Below, in pieces: positions 14,322-24,228 of a DNA stretch of 64,000 nucleotides. The DNA lies in the NCBI GenBank assembly GCA_038501195.1, contig JBBPUQ010000004.1, forward strand, positions 5,718,001 through 5,782,000. The letters run 5' to 3'. Origin of the DNA: Nemania diffusa. Its lineage: Eukaryota; Ascomycota; Sordariomycetes; Xylariales; Xylariaceae. The notes beneath the pieces were generated by a model that was given only the letters and a program-made list of their open reading frames with translations, ran no database searches and was not told the origin of the DNA. The translations under genes were made by a program, and so were the position numbers. Numbering within the stretch: the stretch's first letter is position 1; every line of letters starts with the position of its first letter.

Positions 14322-14368
14322 TTTAAAAAATAAAATATTTAGCTATTTAAATATATTTTATTTTTTAA
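14322..14368. repeat. Hairpin palindrome in the 3.5-kb repeat, copy 2
   Basis: Arms AAAAAATAAAATATTTA and TATATTTTATTTTTT; counterpart of 10777-10824. Confidence 0.55.
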
Positions 14369-15148
14369 TTTTATAGCTTATTATTAACTTTTTTTTTTTA
14401 GTAAATATAACAAAACTTTTAAATAAAATATTAATATTTTTATGTTTTGCTTTTTTTATAAATAAATATAAAACTAGCAAAACTATTATTTATAATAAAA
14501 CAATAGCTTATTATGTTTTAAAAATAAAAATTAAACAAATAAAAAACTTGTTAAAATATTATTTTTATTTAATTTTTACTATATTTTTTATAATAGTTTA
14601 AACTTTTTAATATTTATAAAAGTTTTTTAAAAATATATTTAAAATTTTTTTTATATATAAAAAAAGTAAAACTAAATATAACTATATAAAAAAAAGTTAA
14701 GTTTTAAACTAACAAAATTTAAAAAAAATAATAACAACTATTAATAAAAAAAATTATAAAATAAACAATTTTTTTTAAAAACAAAATATTTTATTTATAT
14801 TTATAAATATTTTGTTTTTAATATTTTTATTAAACTTGTTTATATTAATTATTTTTAAACTAACTAAATAATTATTATAACGTTTATATAAACTTTTTTT
14901 AATTGCTATATTATAAAAATTTTGCAGCTTATTAAAAATTTTATTTAATTAAAACAAAAAAAATTTAACTTGTTTAATAATAATAATTTTATTAAGTTTA
15001 AATTTAAAACAAGTTTAATAAAGCAAATTTTAATAAAAAAAAGTTTTAAAAAGTAAATAAAGCTAAAAAAAAAAGTAAAATCGATATTATTTTTATTTTA
15101 AAATAATACTGCTTTAATTTATTAGTTATTAATAAAGCTTATATAACT

Positions 15149-16029
15149 AAAAACTTTTAAAGTACTATATATTAAATAATTGCTTCTATTTAATATAACG
15201 CTATTTTATTTTGTTTAATAATACTATTAATAAATTACTTTTATAATATATTAAAATATTTTTATTTAAAATTTTTAAAACTATTAAAAACTCTATATTT
15301 ATTATTTCGTTATAATAAATTAAAACTATATAAAAATATATTAAACTTTTATAACTTGTTTAATTATATTTTATATATTAATATAAACAGTGTTAAATGT
15401 TTATTTATACAACTTTTTTGCTAGCTTTTTTTTAAAAAATTAAAAAACTTTAATATTTTATTATTTAATTTTGAACTTGCTTTAGCTTATTTTAAAAACA
15501 GCTATTGCTAGTAAACACTTTTATTTGTATTTTTTTAAATAACTACAAAGTAATACAACTAAAGCTTTAATTTTTATTATATTATAATAAATATTATTTA
15601 CTAATAAGTTTTTTTATATTAAAACATAAATATAAAAATTATAAACTTTAATAAAAACTAAATTTTTTTTAGTAATAATATTTTTAATATAAAATTTATT
15701 ACAGTATAAGTTGTTTTAAATACTATTAAATAAAACATATATAATTTTTAGTTTAAATGCTATTAAAAATATTTATATATAATATTAAAAATTTTACAAA
15801 TAAAAAATTTACAGAAAAAAAAAAACAAAACTACATTTAAAATAAAAAAAATTTTGCTATATTTAACTTTAAAGTTTAAAAAAAGCTTAATATTTTAACT
15901 TTAAATTCAAATAATAAAAAAACATTACATTTTAAAAATAATTAAACTTTATACTTAAAAAAAAAAAAAAAGCAAAAATATAAAGCTTTTTTATAAAATA
16001 GTAGTTATAACAAAAACAATAACAGCTAA
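15149..16029. other. AT-rich stretch, no gene
   Basis: Unique within the window as far as I can see. It keeps somewhat more G and C than the tandem repeats before it. The right end runs into AAC/AGC/AAA triplet repeats that continue into the frame at 16030. No other signal. Confidence 0.5.
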
Positions 16030-16269
16030 AATAACAAAAACAGCAAAAATAGCAAAAATAGCAAAAATAACAAAAGCAGCAAAAATAATATATTTAATAA
16101 AAATAGCAATTTTAATAAAAAAAAGCAACTAGCGCTACTTTCTATTATAATAAATGTTCAAAAAATCCGCGAATTAATTGTAAACATTAATAACAATAAT
16201 ACTAACTATATTTTCGAAAAAACGAAAAAAAATTATTATACTGCTTTTTTTATTAATTATATTAGTTAA
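16030..16269 (+). pseudogene. Possible remnant of an Asn/Lys/Ser-rich coding frame
   Basis: A 79-codon frame without an ATG runs from just after a TAA (16027-16029) to TAA at 16267. It starts with an Asn-Lys-Ser repeat made from AAA AAT AGC triplets. It continues without a stop into a non-repetitive part containing CAA AAA ATC CGC GAA TTA, then Asn repeats, then TTC GAA AAA ACG. Upstream triplets stay in register across the TAA, which could be a mutated CAA. TpC and CpG dinucleotides kept here (ATCCGCG, TTCGAA) are rare elsewhere. This could be a decayed exon or transposon gene, or a chance frame in AT-rich sequence. No domain is recognised. Confidence 0.25.
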
Positions 16270-16456
16270 TTTTAATATATAATTAAACAGAACTTATTTA
16301 TAGCTTATTTTATTATTTAAATTTTTAACTATATATATAAACTTAAAAATAAAAAAAATTTGCTATTTTAAGCAATTATTATAATAAATTTATTATAATT
16401 ACAACAATAAATTGTTTTTTATTATATTTTATTTTGTTATAATATATTAAAAAAAA

Positions 16457-16655
16457 AATTAAAAACAAAATATTTAATATATTTAAATATTTTATTTTTT
16501 AACTAAAAAAACAAATGTATTATAGCTATATAGTTAAAAAATAAAATATTTAGCATATTTAAATATTTTATTTTTAAACTAAATAAACAAATATGTTATA
16601 ATTACAAAACTAAAAAATAAAATATATTATTTAACTATATATTTTATTTTTTAAT
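16457..16655. repeat. Cluster of three hairpin palindromes
   Basis: Three palindromes of about 41-47 bp lie at 16457-16502, 16533-16579 and 16613-16655. Each has an AAAAAAYAAAATATTT-like left arm and an AAATATTTTRTTTTTT-like right arm. The spacers between them contain AAACAAATRT. They are members of the dispersed palindrome family. Confidence 0.65.
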
Positions 16656-17560
16656 AAAAGTTTTACTTAGTTTTAACATTTATTACATAAGCTATTTTAT
16701 TTATTTAATAATATTAACTATTTAATAATAAAAAATTATATATTTTGTTTAATTTATTCGATTTAAATATTTTTATAATTATATTTTATTATATAACTAA
16801 AAAACAAACTAATATTATATTTATATTTAACAATTTTATATTAATTATAAATATTTTAATTTATAATATATATATTATAAAAACAAACATTAATTTATAT
16901 TTTTATTGTTACTGCAGTTTTGTTTTTTTAATTTTATAAAATATAAACAATTTAAATTAAATTTTAAACAAATTTATTAAAATTAAACAAAAACATTTTG
17001 TTAACTAAATAATTATTATTATATTTAAAACTATATTTAAATAGCATAAAATAATTATATAGCAAAAGTTTTTTTATTAACTTATTACAAAAAGCAAAAT
17101 TAACAAAAAGATTTGTAAAAAAATAAACATTTTAATTATATATAAAATTATTTGTTATTTTTATAACTAACTTATTATTTATTATATTTTAAAAGCTTTT
17201 GTTTTTTTAGTTTTTATTAGTAAAAAATATATAATTAAAATTATTAACATATTGTTTTTTATAATTTGTTTTATATTTAATAACTTAACAAATTATTATT
17301 ACTTAAATAATTATAGTAAATTTAACTTTATTATAAATGTTATATAATTTATTATTAATTTTAACAACTTTAATTTTATGTTGCTTATTATAATATTAAA
17401 GCTAGTTTTTTTAATAAATTGTTTTAAATAAAACTTAAATAATTATAAGTTTAAAAAAATATTATAAAAAGTTTTTATTATTATTTAAAAAGTAAAAACT
17501 AAGTTTAAAAAAAATATAAACTTTAAAAAAAAAAAAATCGAAAAAGTAAAACTAATATAA

Positions 17561-17689
17561 AAAAAAACAAATGCTAAAATTAAAAAAACTAAAAAAAAAA
17601 CTAAAACAAAAATAAAAAAAGCTAAAAAAAAAGTAAAAACAAAAGTAAAAAAAAAAGCTGCTAAAAAAGCTAAAAAAAAAGCTAAATAA
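17561..17689 (+). other. Lysine-rich low-complexity open frame
   Basis: 43 codons run from after a TAA at 17558 to TAA at 17687. They read mostly as Lys with interspersed Thr, Ala, Val and Ile, including a repeated GCT AAA AAA AAA pattern near the end. The composition resembles the tail of a linker histone or other basic protein. However, poly-A sequence with scattered G and C gives the same reading without any gene, there is no in-frame ATG, and no globular part is visible. Treat it as low-complexity sequence unless homologs show otherwise. Confidence 0.15.
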
Positions 17690-18074
17690 ACAGCTACAGT
17701 TAAAAAAAAAAAAAAAAAAACAAAAGTTTAAATAACTTGTTTTATTTATAAATAAAAGTTTAATAAAAATTAAACAAAAAATAATGTTATTTTAACTAAA
17801 ATAGTTTTTAGTTTTTAATAAAAAATAAATTTAAATAATTATATAATATATTATTATATTTTTAATATAACTAAGCTTTAATTATATATATTAAAAAATA
17901 TATAAATATATTTAAAGCATATAATATATTAACTGTTAATAATATTTAAATAAAAAAAAACAATTTTATAAAATATATAACAATTTATTTTTTTATAATA
18001 ACTTTTACTTATTTAACAAAACATTTATAAGTTTATAAAAACTTAATTAATATATAAAAGCTAAATTTTAATAT

Positions 18075-18941
18075 AAAAACTTATTTAAATTTAGTTATAC
18101 AATTATACTTTTTTAAAAAATAAAAAAAAAGCAAGTTTTAATATATAACTAGTTAAAACAGTTTAAAATATAACTTTTAAACATTTTATTATTACTATTT
18201 GTTAAAAATTTATATTTTTTTATTAAAAACTTATTTTTTTTGTTATAAAGATTTATTTAAATTTAGCTATATAATTATACTTTTTTAAAAAATAAAAAAA
18301 AAGCAAGTTTTAATATATAGCTAATTAAAACAATTTAAAATATAACTTTTAAACATTTTACTATTACTATTTGTTAAAAATTTATATTTTTTTATTAAAA
18401 ACTTATTTTTTTTATTATAAAAACTTATTTAGATTTAGTTATATAATTATACTTTTTTAAAAAATAAAAAAAAAGCAAGTTTTAATATATAGTTAATTAA
18501 AACAGTTTAAAATATAACTTTTAAATATTTTACTATTATTATTTATTAAAAATTTATATTTTTTTATTAAAAATTTATTTTTTTTATTATAAAAACTTAT
18601 TTAAATTTAACTATACAATTATACTTTTTTAAAAAATAAAAAAAAAACAAGTTTTAATATATAATTAATTAAAATAGTTTAAAATATAACTTTTAAATAT
18701 TTTATTATTACTATTTGTTAAAAATTTATACTTTTTTATTAAAGATTTATTTTTTTTGTTATAAAAACTTATTTAAATTTAGTTATATAATTATATTTTT
18801 TTAAAAAATAAAAAAAAAGCAAGTTTTAATATATAGCTAGTTAAAATAATTTAAAATATAGCTTTTAAATATTTTACTATTACTATTTATTAAAAATCTA
18901 TATTTTTTTATTAAAAATTTATTTTTTTTGTTATAAAAAAA
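18075..18941. repeat. 172-bp tandem repeat, five units
   Basis: Five units with an exact 172-bp period: the motif TTATTTARATTTAG occurs at 18081, 18253, 18425, 18597 and 18769. Each unit contains a TTATACTTTTTTAAAAAATA block, an AAGCAAGTTTTAATATATA block and a closing run of TTATTTTTTT. Differences between units are C/T and G/A. No coding content. Confidence 0.95.
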
Positions 18942-20754
18942 TATTTTAATAAGCTATATTATATTTTTTAATATTAACAAAAAAAATTAAGCTAATATAT
19001 TAAACTTTTATTTAATTTTAATAACTTTTTTAACTTTAAATGCTTTAATATATACTATATATTTATTAAAACTAAAAAATAATACAGTATTAATAAATTG
19101 TTATATTTTATATAATATATTTTTTAAAAGTAAACTTTTTGTTATAACACTTTTTTTAAATTTTTTTTTAAATTAATTGTTTAAAATATTTTAAATATTT
19201 TAAATGTTATATATAATTATATTGCAAAAAAATATATATTTGCTAAATATTATAGTTTTTTTGTTTAATTAGCATTTATTTTATTAATTTTTTAAACTAA
19301 TTATTTTAATATTTATTTTAACTTTTTTTTTAATTTTTTTTTAAATTAATATATTTAAAATATTTTTTATTAAAAAAACAACTTTAATTTTATTTTAAAT
19401 AAACATTTAATTTTAAACTTATATAAAATAAAATTATTAAAATTAATATATAAATAAAACTTATATTTACTTTATTTTTTTTTTATTTTATTTTTATTAA
19501 TTTATTATTTATAATATTATATAATATTTTACTATTAAAATTACAACTTTAGATTTTATTTTATATTTATATTATTTATATTAATTTATATTTATTACTA
19601 GTTTTTTTTGTACTAATATTTTTATATAGCTTTAAAGCAGTAAATATTATTATTTAAAAGTTTGTTTGTTTTTTTAGCACATTTATTATTATAGCAATTT
19701 AATATTTTAAATTATACAATATATTATAAACTAATTAAACTTAAAACAAATCTTTTTTTAAATTATATTTTATATATAAATATTTAATTTAGTTGCAAAT
19801 ATTAGTTTTTTAGTTATATATTATACTTTAATAAATAATAAATATAGCTTTTAAAAAGCTACTAAATTTATTATTTAAAAATAAAACAGTAAATTATAAA
19901 ATAAATAACATTTAAAACTATTAAGTTTTTACAACTAATAATAATTTTTTAAATATAGTTTTATTTATATTAGTTTTTAATATAATATTTTTAATAAATA
20001 TTAAAATAGCTAAAGTTAATAAAACTAACAAAATAAAAAAAAAGCAATTAAAAAAAAAAACAAACAAAACTACTATTATATTTATATTTTTATTTAAAAT
20101 ATTAAATAAAAAAAATAAAAATAACAGTAAAATAACACTTAAAGCAAATATATTTTTTACAAAACTAAAAATTTTATTAAAATATTTTAATAAAAATGTT
20201 TTAACTTTTAATTTAAACATTAATTTTATAAACATTAATATTTTAATAAAACATTTTAATTTAATATTAAGTTTAAAATTAATTATTAATATATAAAATA
20301 TAATTATTATAAATAATATATTAATAATTTTGTTTTTTTATAATTTTAGCTAACTTGCTAATATATTTAAGCTTAAAATTAAAACAATATAAAAAAAAAA
20401 AAACATATTTTTTATATAAAAAAATATTTTTATAATAAACTTTATTACATTTTTTACTAAAATATTTTATAAACAAAAAAAAAACATTGTAAAAAAGTTT
20501 GCAGTTAAAAAAACTAAAATAAAAAATACAAATAAAATTACAGCAAACTTGTTAATAGTAGCTAGTAATATTAATATTTTAATAAAGTTATATTAAAATA
20601 TAATATTTTAAAAATTATAACTAATTTTTAAAATATTAAATTAATATAAGTTATATTTTAAATATATTATAATTTATATTTTTTTTTATATATATAAATA
20701 TATTTTTTACTATTTATTTAAAAAATAAAATATATATATTATTTTTTTAGCTTT

Positions 20755-20965
20755 TTTTACAATTTTTTTTTTTATTTTTTTTACTATTTTTTTACAACTA
20801 TTTTTTTTACTTTTTTTATAACTTTTTTACAATTATTTCTTTTATTTTTTTTATAACTTTTTTATAGCTGTTTTTTTTATTTTTTTTACAACTTTTGTAC
20901 AACTATTTTTTTTATTTTTTTTACAACTTTTGTACAACTATTTTTTTTATTTTTTTTACAACTTT
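20755..20965. repeat. T-rich minisatellite
   Basis: Repeats of about 38-40 bp combine a long T run, ACAACTTTTGTACAACTA or close variants, and another T run. The last two or three units are nearly identical. It contains many C bases preceded by A, as expected for survivors in this window. Confidence 0.75.
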
Positions 20966-21500
20966 TTTTTAAAAGCTGCACTTTTTACTATTTATTTTAG
21001 CTTTTTTGCTTTAATGCTTTTTTTTTAAATATTTTGTTTTTAAGTTTTACTTTTTTATTTTAATTATATAAGTTTTTTATATATTTATTAATATATTATT
21101 TGTTATAAATAAAAAAACTTTTAAAAAAAAATATAGCAAAAAATGCTAAAATTTTATTGTTTAAAAAATATAACATTATTTAAATAAACAAAGTAATTAT
21201 AACAAATAGAACTTTTATAATATTATTAAAAAAAAAGTTTTAATATTTTTAATTAGTTTTATAAATTTAAAAAAGTAATTGTTTATAAAGCATTATTAAA
21301 TTATATTAATAAAAACAATAATAACAAAACAAGTTTTATAAAAAAAACTGCTTATATTTTTAATATTTTTTACTTTTTAATTAATTAAAAAAACAATTTA
21401 AATATTAAAGCAATATATATATATTTTATTATTACAAAATATTATAAATGTTACTTTTATATAAATAGTAAATAATTTAAACTAAAAAACAAATATAATA

Positions 21501-21550
21501 CTTTTAAAAAACAAAATATTTAAATTAATAAATATTTTATTTTTTAAAGC
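21501..21550. repeat. Dispersed hairpin palindrome
   Basis: Left arm CTTTTAAAAAACAAAATATTTA and right arm TAAATATTTTATTTTTTAAAG are inverted repeats around a 6-8 bp centre. It lies 160 bp left of the GC-normal island. Confidence 0.65.
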
Positions 21551-21718
21551 TTTATTTATAACTAAATATTTTGTTAATATATTAATAATTGCTGATTTTT
21601 TAAAGCTAATATATAAATTCTTTTATAACAAAGCTTTAGTAAAATTTACTAAAACTAAAAAATAATTTATTTATATTTTTTAAGTTAAAATAGTTTTTAT
21701 AACTATTATACTAGAGGC

Positions 21719-21737
21719 CCTTAGGGGTTAGGGGCAA
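21719..21737 (-). repeat. Two telomere-like TTAGGGG units at the element 3' end
   Basis: CCTTAGGGGTTAGGGGC on the plus strand, so the element's own 3' end carries two CCCCTAA units. One TTAGGG-like unit could be chance; two in tandem inside a terminal hairpin region are unusual. In the mutated copy this part has lost most of its C and G. Confidence 0.6.
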
Positions 21738-21741
21738 GGAA

Positions 21742-21755
21742 GCCTTCGTTTTTAA
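21742..21755. repeat. Subterminal inverted repeat of the element (3' side)
   Basis: GCCTTCGTTTTTAA, a perfect 14-bp inverted match to 22941-22954. A further near-copy, GCTTTCGTTTTTAA, in the same orientation lies inside at 21921-21934. The motif therefore occurs three times and could be a protein-binding site. Confidence 0.85.
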
Positions 21756-21770
21756 GGGTACTATATATAA

Positions 21771-21801
21771 GCCATACAGGCCACACAGGCCACACAGGCC
21801 C
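21771..21801. repeat. 10-bp VNTR in the element
   Basis: Three units of GCCACACAGG (first unit GCCATACAGG). The mutated copy has about eight or nine corresponding 10-bp units (54476-54545), so this array changes length between copies. Confidence 0.85.
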
Positions 21802-21938
21802 TTCAACAGAGTAACAAAGGCAGCCCTCTCTTTTAGCCTCCTTCCTACCAACTGTGTGCTCCGCCGCGTAGGCGTTTCGCGCGCGCGGCTCCCGCTTCTT
21901 CCCAGCTAAAGGAGAGGACTGCTTTCGTTTTTAACGCC

Positions 21939-22058
21939 TCTAATCCTAGCTCTTCCAATTCTAGCCCTTCTAATCCTAGCTTTTCCAATCCTAGCCTTTC
22001 CAATTCTAGCCCTTCTAATCCTAGCTCTTCTAATCCTATCCCTTCTAATCCTAGCCCT
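21939..22058. repeat. 15-bp minisatellite in the element
   Basis: Eight units of 15 bp, consensus TCTAATCCTAGCCCT, with variants TCCAATTCTAGCCCT and similar. The mutated copy holds roughly three decayed units near 54270-54320. Confidence 0.9.
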
Positions 22059-22225
22059 AGGTCCTAGGCCTTTGTTGACTTGCAGTTAGGTCTGTAGGTA
22101 GGTAGGTAGATTAGTTGGTCACCTGGCAGGTAGGTAGGCCGGCTGGTGACCCACTTGGTAGGCTGGCAGGTCACTAGGTAAGTCGGTCAGTCACCTGACA
22201 GGTCGGTAGGTTGGTCAGTCACCTG

Positions 22226-22405
22226 ACTGGTAGGTAGGTAGGTTGACTGGTAAGTAGGTAGGTTGACTGGTAAGTAGGTAGGTTGACTGGTAAGTAGGTA
22301 GGTTGACTGGTAGGTAGGTAAGTTGACTGGTAAGTAGGTAGGTTGACTGGTAGGTAGGTAGGTTGACTGGTAGGTAGGTAGGTTGACTGGTAGGTAGGTA
22401 GGTCA
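22226..22405. repeat. 20-bp minisatellite in the element
   Basis: Nine units of exactly 20 bp, consensus ACTGGTAGGTAGGTAGGTTG, start at 22226, 22246 and so on to 22386. Flanking sequence from 22090 to 22600 is made of looser GGTAGGT, CAGGTCACCTG and similar pieces. The array keeps minus-strand frames open across 22215-22493 and 22219-22554 (Pro-Thr-Tyr-Leu repeats), which are repeat artefacts rather than genes. The mutated copy has about three units. Confidence 0.95.
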
Positions 22406-22599
22406 CCTGACAGGCAGCCAAGTCGGTAGGCCAACTGGTAAAGTGGTAGGTCGGCTGGTATGTCACCTGGTTGGCCGGTAGACTGGCTGGCAAGTGACCT
22501 GGTAGGTCGGCAGGTCACTTGGCAGGTAAGTAGGTCACCTGACAAGTAGGTCACCTAACAGGTAGGCAGGTCGGTTAGCCACCTGTCAGAGTGGTAGGT

Positions 22600-22617
22600 G
22601 AATATGTGTGTGTGTGT
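22600..22617. repeat. GT microsatellite
   Basis: A short run of GT repeats between the minisatellite and the unique part of the element. The mutated copy has a TA run at the same place (about 53860-53872), the expected product of C-to-T and G-to-A change. Confidence 0.85.
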
Positions 22618-22757
22618 ATTGTTGGGTGCCTATGACGTAGGCTCCGTAGGCTTTCTGTAGAGATTGTATGTGTAGAAGACAGCTTGTACGTAGGTATAGC
22701 CGGTTTAGCCGATTATAGCCGCGTGCATGCGATGGAAGCCGAATTGGACGAACTATA

Positions 22758-22906
22758 CCCAAATAGGCAGGGAGAACTTCTTATTTGGGATGAAAAACGG
22801 TCCTGGAAAATTTTCGACAACTAGCTGGCCCACTTTTCTCAAATAGGAAGGCAAAATTACTTATTTCGGCTATAGAATTCTGCTAGGAATTTTTTATGAC
22901 ACTAAG
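22758..22906. repeat. Diverged tandem duplication in the element 5' part
   Basis: Two related units of about 70 bp start at 22758 and 22838. Each opens with C(C/T)CAAATAGG, has a middle ending in CTTATTT or ACTTATTT, and continues with a GGAA, A/T-run and GACA order. The first unit also contains an inverted repeat, CCCAAATA (22758-22765) and TATTTGGG (22782-22789). This looks like an old duplication of a hairpin-forming site. Confidence 0.55.
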
Positions 22907-22940
22907 TAACTTTTCGTTTTATTTAGTCGTTTTTTTTTTG

Positions 22941-22954
22941 TTAAAAACGAAGGC
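22941..22954. repeat. Terminal inverted repeat of the element (5' end)
   Basis: TTAAAAACGAAGGC, perfect inverted match to 21742-21755. Alignment with the mutated copy shows this is the exact end on this side: the other copy starts at 53521 with the same bases after C-to-T and G-to-A changes. Confidence 0.85.
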
Positions 22955-24228
22955 ATTTTTTATAAATACTAAAAATAATATATTTATTTAAAAATTAAAA
23001 GTAAATACTATTTTTATTAATATTAAAAATTTAATTTTTTAATATATAATAATATTAATTGTAGCATTTTATATATTTATAAAAGCAAACTTTTAATAAT
23101 TTAATAAAACAGTTTATAAAATATTACTTTATAATTTAGTTTTTGTTTTTAAATATTTAATAAAAAATTAAAACTAAATATTATATATTTATTTAATGTT
23201 TATTTATTTTTAAGCTATTAATATAAAATATACTTTTTTTAAAATAAACTTTTTGTTTTAAAAAACTATTAATATAAAACTAAAGTATAAATTAATTTTA
23301 TTAAATATAAAAATATATTAAAAGATTTAAAATATATAAAACTTAGTTTTATTATAAATATAAATAGTTATAAATATATTTAAGTTTTTTAGTATAATTA
23401 TTAAAAATTATAAATTAATATATAAAAAATACAAAAAAAACTCTAACTTTTATAAAAAGTTTATAAAAGCAATAAATTTTATATTATATATTTTAAACTT
23501 AATTATAATATTGCTATTAAATAATATTATTTAATAAATATTAAATTTAATAAACAAAAAAGTTATTAGTTTTAAATTAATATTTATAAATTAAATTAAT
23601 ATTAATTTAAAAAAAAACTTTAAATTAAAAACAAATAATACTGCTATAAATAAAATTTAAATATTAAATTTTATAAATATAATATATTATTTTAAAAAAA
23701 TATAAGCTATATTTTTTGTTATATACTGTTTAAATTTTAAATTTAATAAAACTAACTTATATAAATATTTATAATAATTAAATAATATTTTATAAAAATA
23801 TTTCGATATAACAACTAGTATAAACAGCAAAACATTATTTTTTTACAACTATATTATAATATAAATTATATTTATTACAAATATAAATATTAAACTGTTT
23901 AAATTATTAAAGCTATAAAAATTTAATAATAAAATTATTAAATTTGAAAATTTATTTATTAAAGCTATAATAACTAAAAAACTATTTTATAAATATAATA
24001 ATATTAACATTTTATTTTTTTTTAATATTTTTTATATTAATAAATATATTTAGTTATTAATTTTTTACTATAACTATTTATATTTTTTGTTTAGTTAGTT
24101 TGTTATATTAAATAAACTTTTATATATTTTATTTATTAATAACGAACTAAAAAAAAAAGTTATATATTATATTGTAATAACGCTTTTTTTTTTTATTTAA
24201 TAATAAATAATATTTTATATATAGTTTT
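22955..24228. other. AT-rich stretch, no gene
   Basis: Base composition drops abruptly at the element boundary. Nothing recognisable follows until the palindrome array at 24229. Confidence 0.55.

Larger units (their letters stand above)
11608..15148. repeat. 3.5-kb tandem repeat, copy 2
   Basis: Direct tandem duplicate of 7878-11607 with no spacer. Its minisatellite has five units (11703-12010). The minus-strand 66-codon frame at 13502-13702 parallels the one in copy 1 with conservative changes caused by transitions. It has no recognised motif and no reason to be called a gene. The copies have decayed separately, because residual C and G sites are often present in only one of them. Confidence 0.85.
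16270..18074. other. AT-rich stretch, no gene
   Basis: Besides the palindrome cluster and a lysine-rich frame (17561-17689), I see nothing. The 64-codon plus-strand frame at 16745-16939 is Ile/Tyr/Asn/Phe-rich low complexity and has no start context or domain to support it. Confidence 0.5.
18942..21710. other. AT-rich stretch with one minisatellite and one palindrome
   Basis: No gene. A 104-codon minus-strand frame at 19921-20235 translates to a Phe/Leu/Ile/Asn/Lys-rich hydrophobic string with stops directly upstream of its ATG and no recognisable domain. Long hydrophobic frames are expected by chance where T-rich codons dominate. A T-rich minisatellite (20755-20965) and a palindrome (21501-21550) are listed separately. 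Confidence 0.6.
21711..22954 (-). mobile_element. Non-autonomous Helitron2/Helentron-like element, intact copy
   Basis: A 1244-bp island of normal base composition with sharp edges in AT-rich DNA. A second copy, inverted and mutated, at 53521-54592 fixes both ends by alignment. Read on the minus strand, the 5' end is GCCTTCGTTTTTAA (22954-22941). Its perfect 14-bp inverted match TTAAAAACGAAGGC (21755-21742) lies not at the 3' end but 31 bp inside it. The last 31 bp hold a weak CCTT/AAGG stem and end in CTAG. Both copies are flanked by T on each side, and no target-site duplication is seen. Asymmetric inverted repeats, 3' hairpin, insertion between T and T, a minisatellite centre and no coding capacity are known traits of Helentron/Helitron2 derivatives. 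CTAG also fits the CTRR end of canonical Helitrons. The class is inference; mobility is well supported by two copies and an empty site. Confidence 0.6.

Noticed and set aside
17561..17689. Linker-histone-like tail
   Set aside because: Lysine-rich reading is the default of A-rich DNA. There is no ATG, no globular domain and no upstream coding signal. Listed only as a low-confidence frame.
19921..20235. 104-codon hydrophobic minus-strand frame as a membrane protein gene
   Set aside because: Phe/Leu/Ile/Asn/Lys-only low complexity, stops directly upstream, no domain, and composition identical to surrounding non-coding sequence.
22215..22554. Two overlapping Pro-Thr-Tyr-Leu repeat frames on the minus strand
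   Set aside because: They are open in two frames because the 20-bp minisatellite contains no stop in them. They are translations of the repeat, and the decayed copy of the element keeps neither.
21711..22954. Cut-and-paste DNA transposon (MITE) with simple terminal inverted repeats
   Set aside because: Alignment with the second copy shows the element extends 31 bp beyond one inverted repeat, and no target-site duplication is visible. Not fully excluded.
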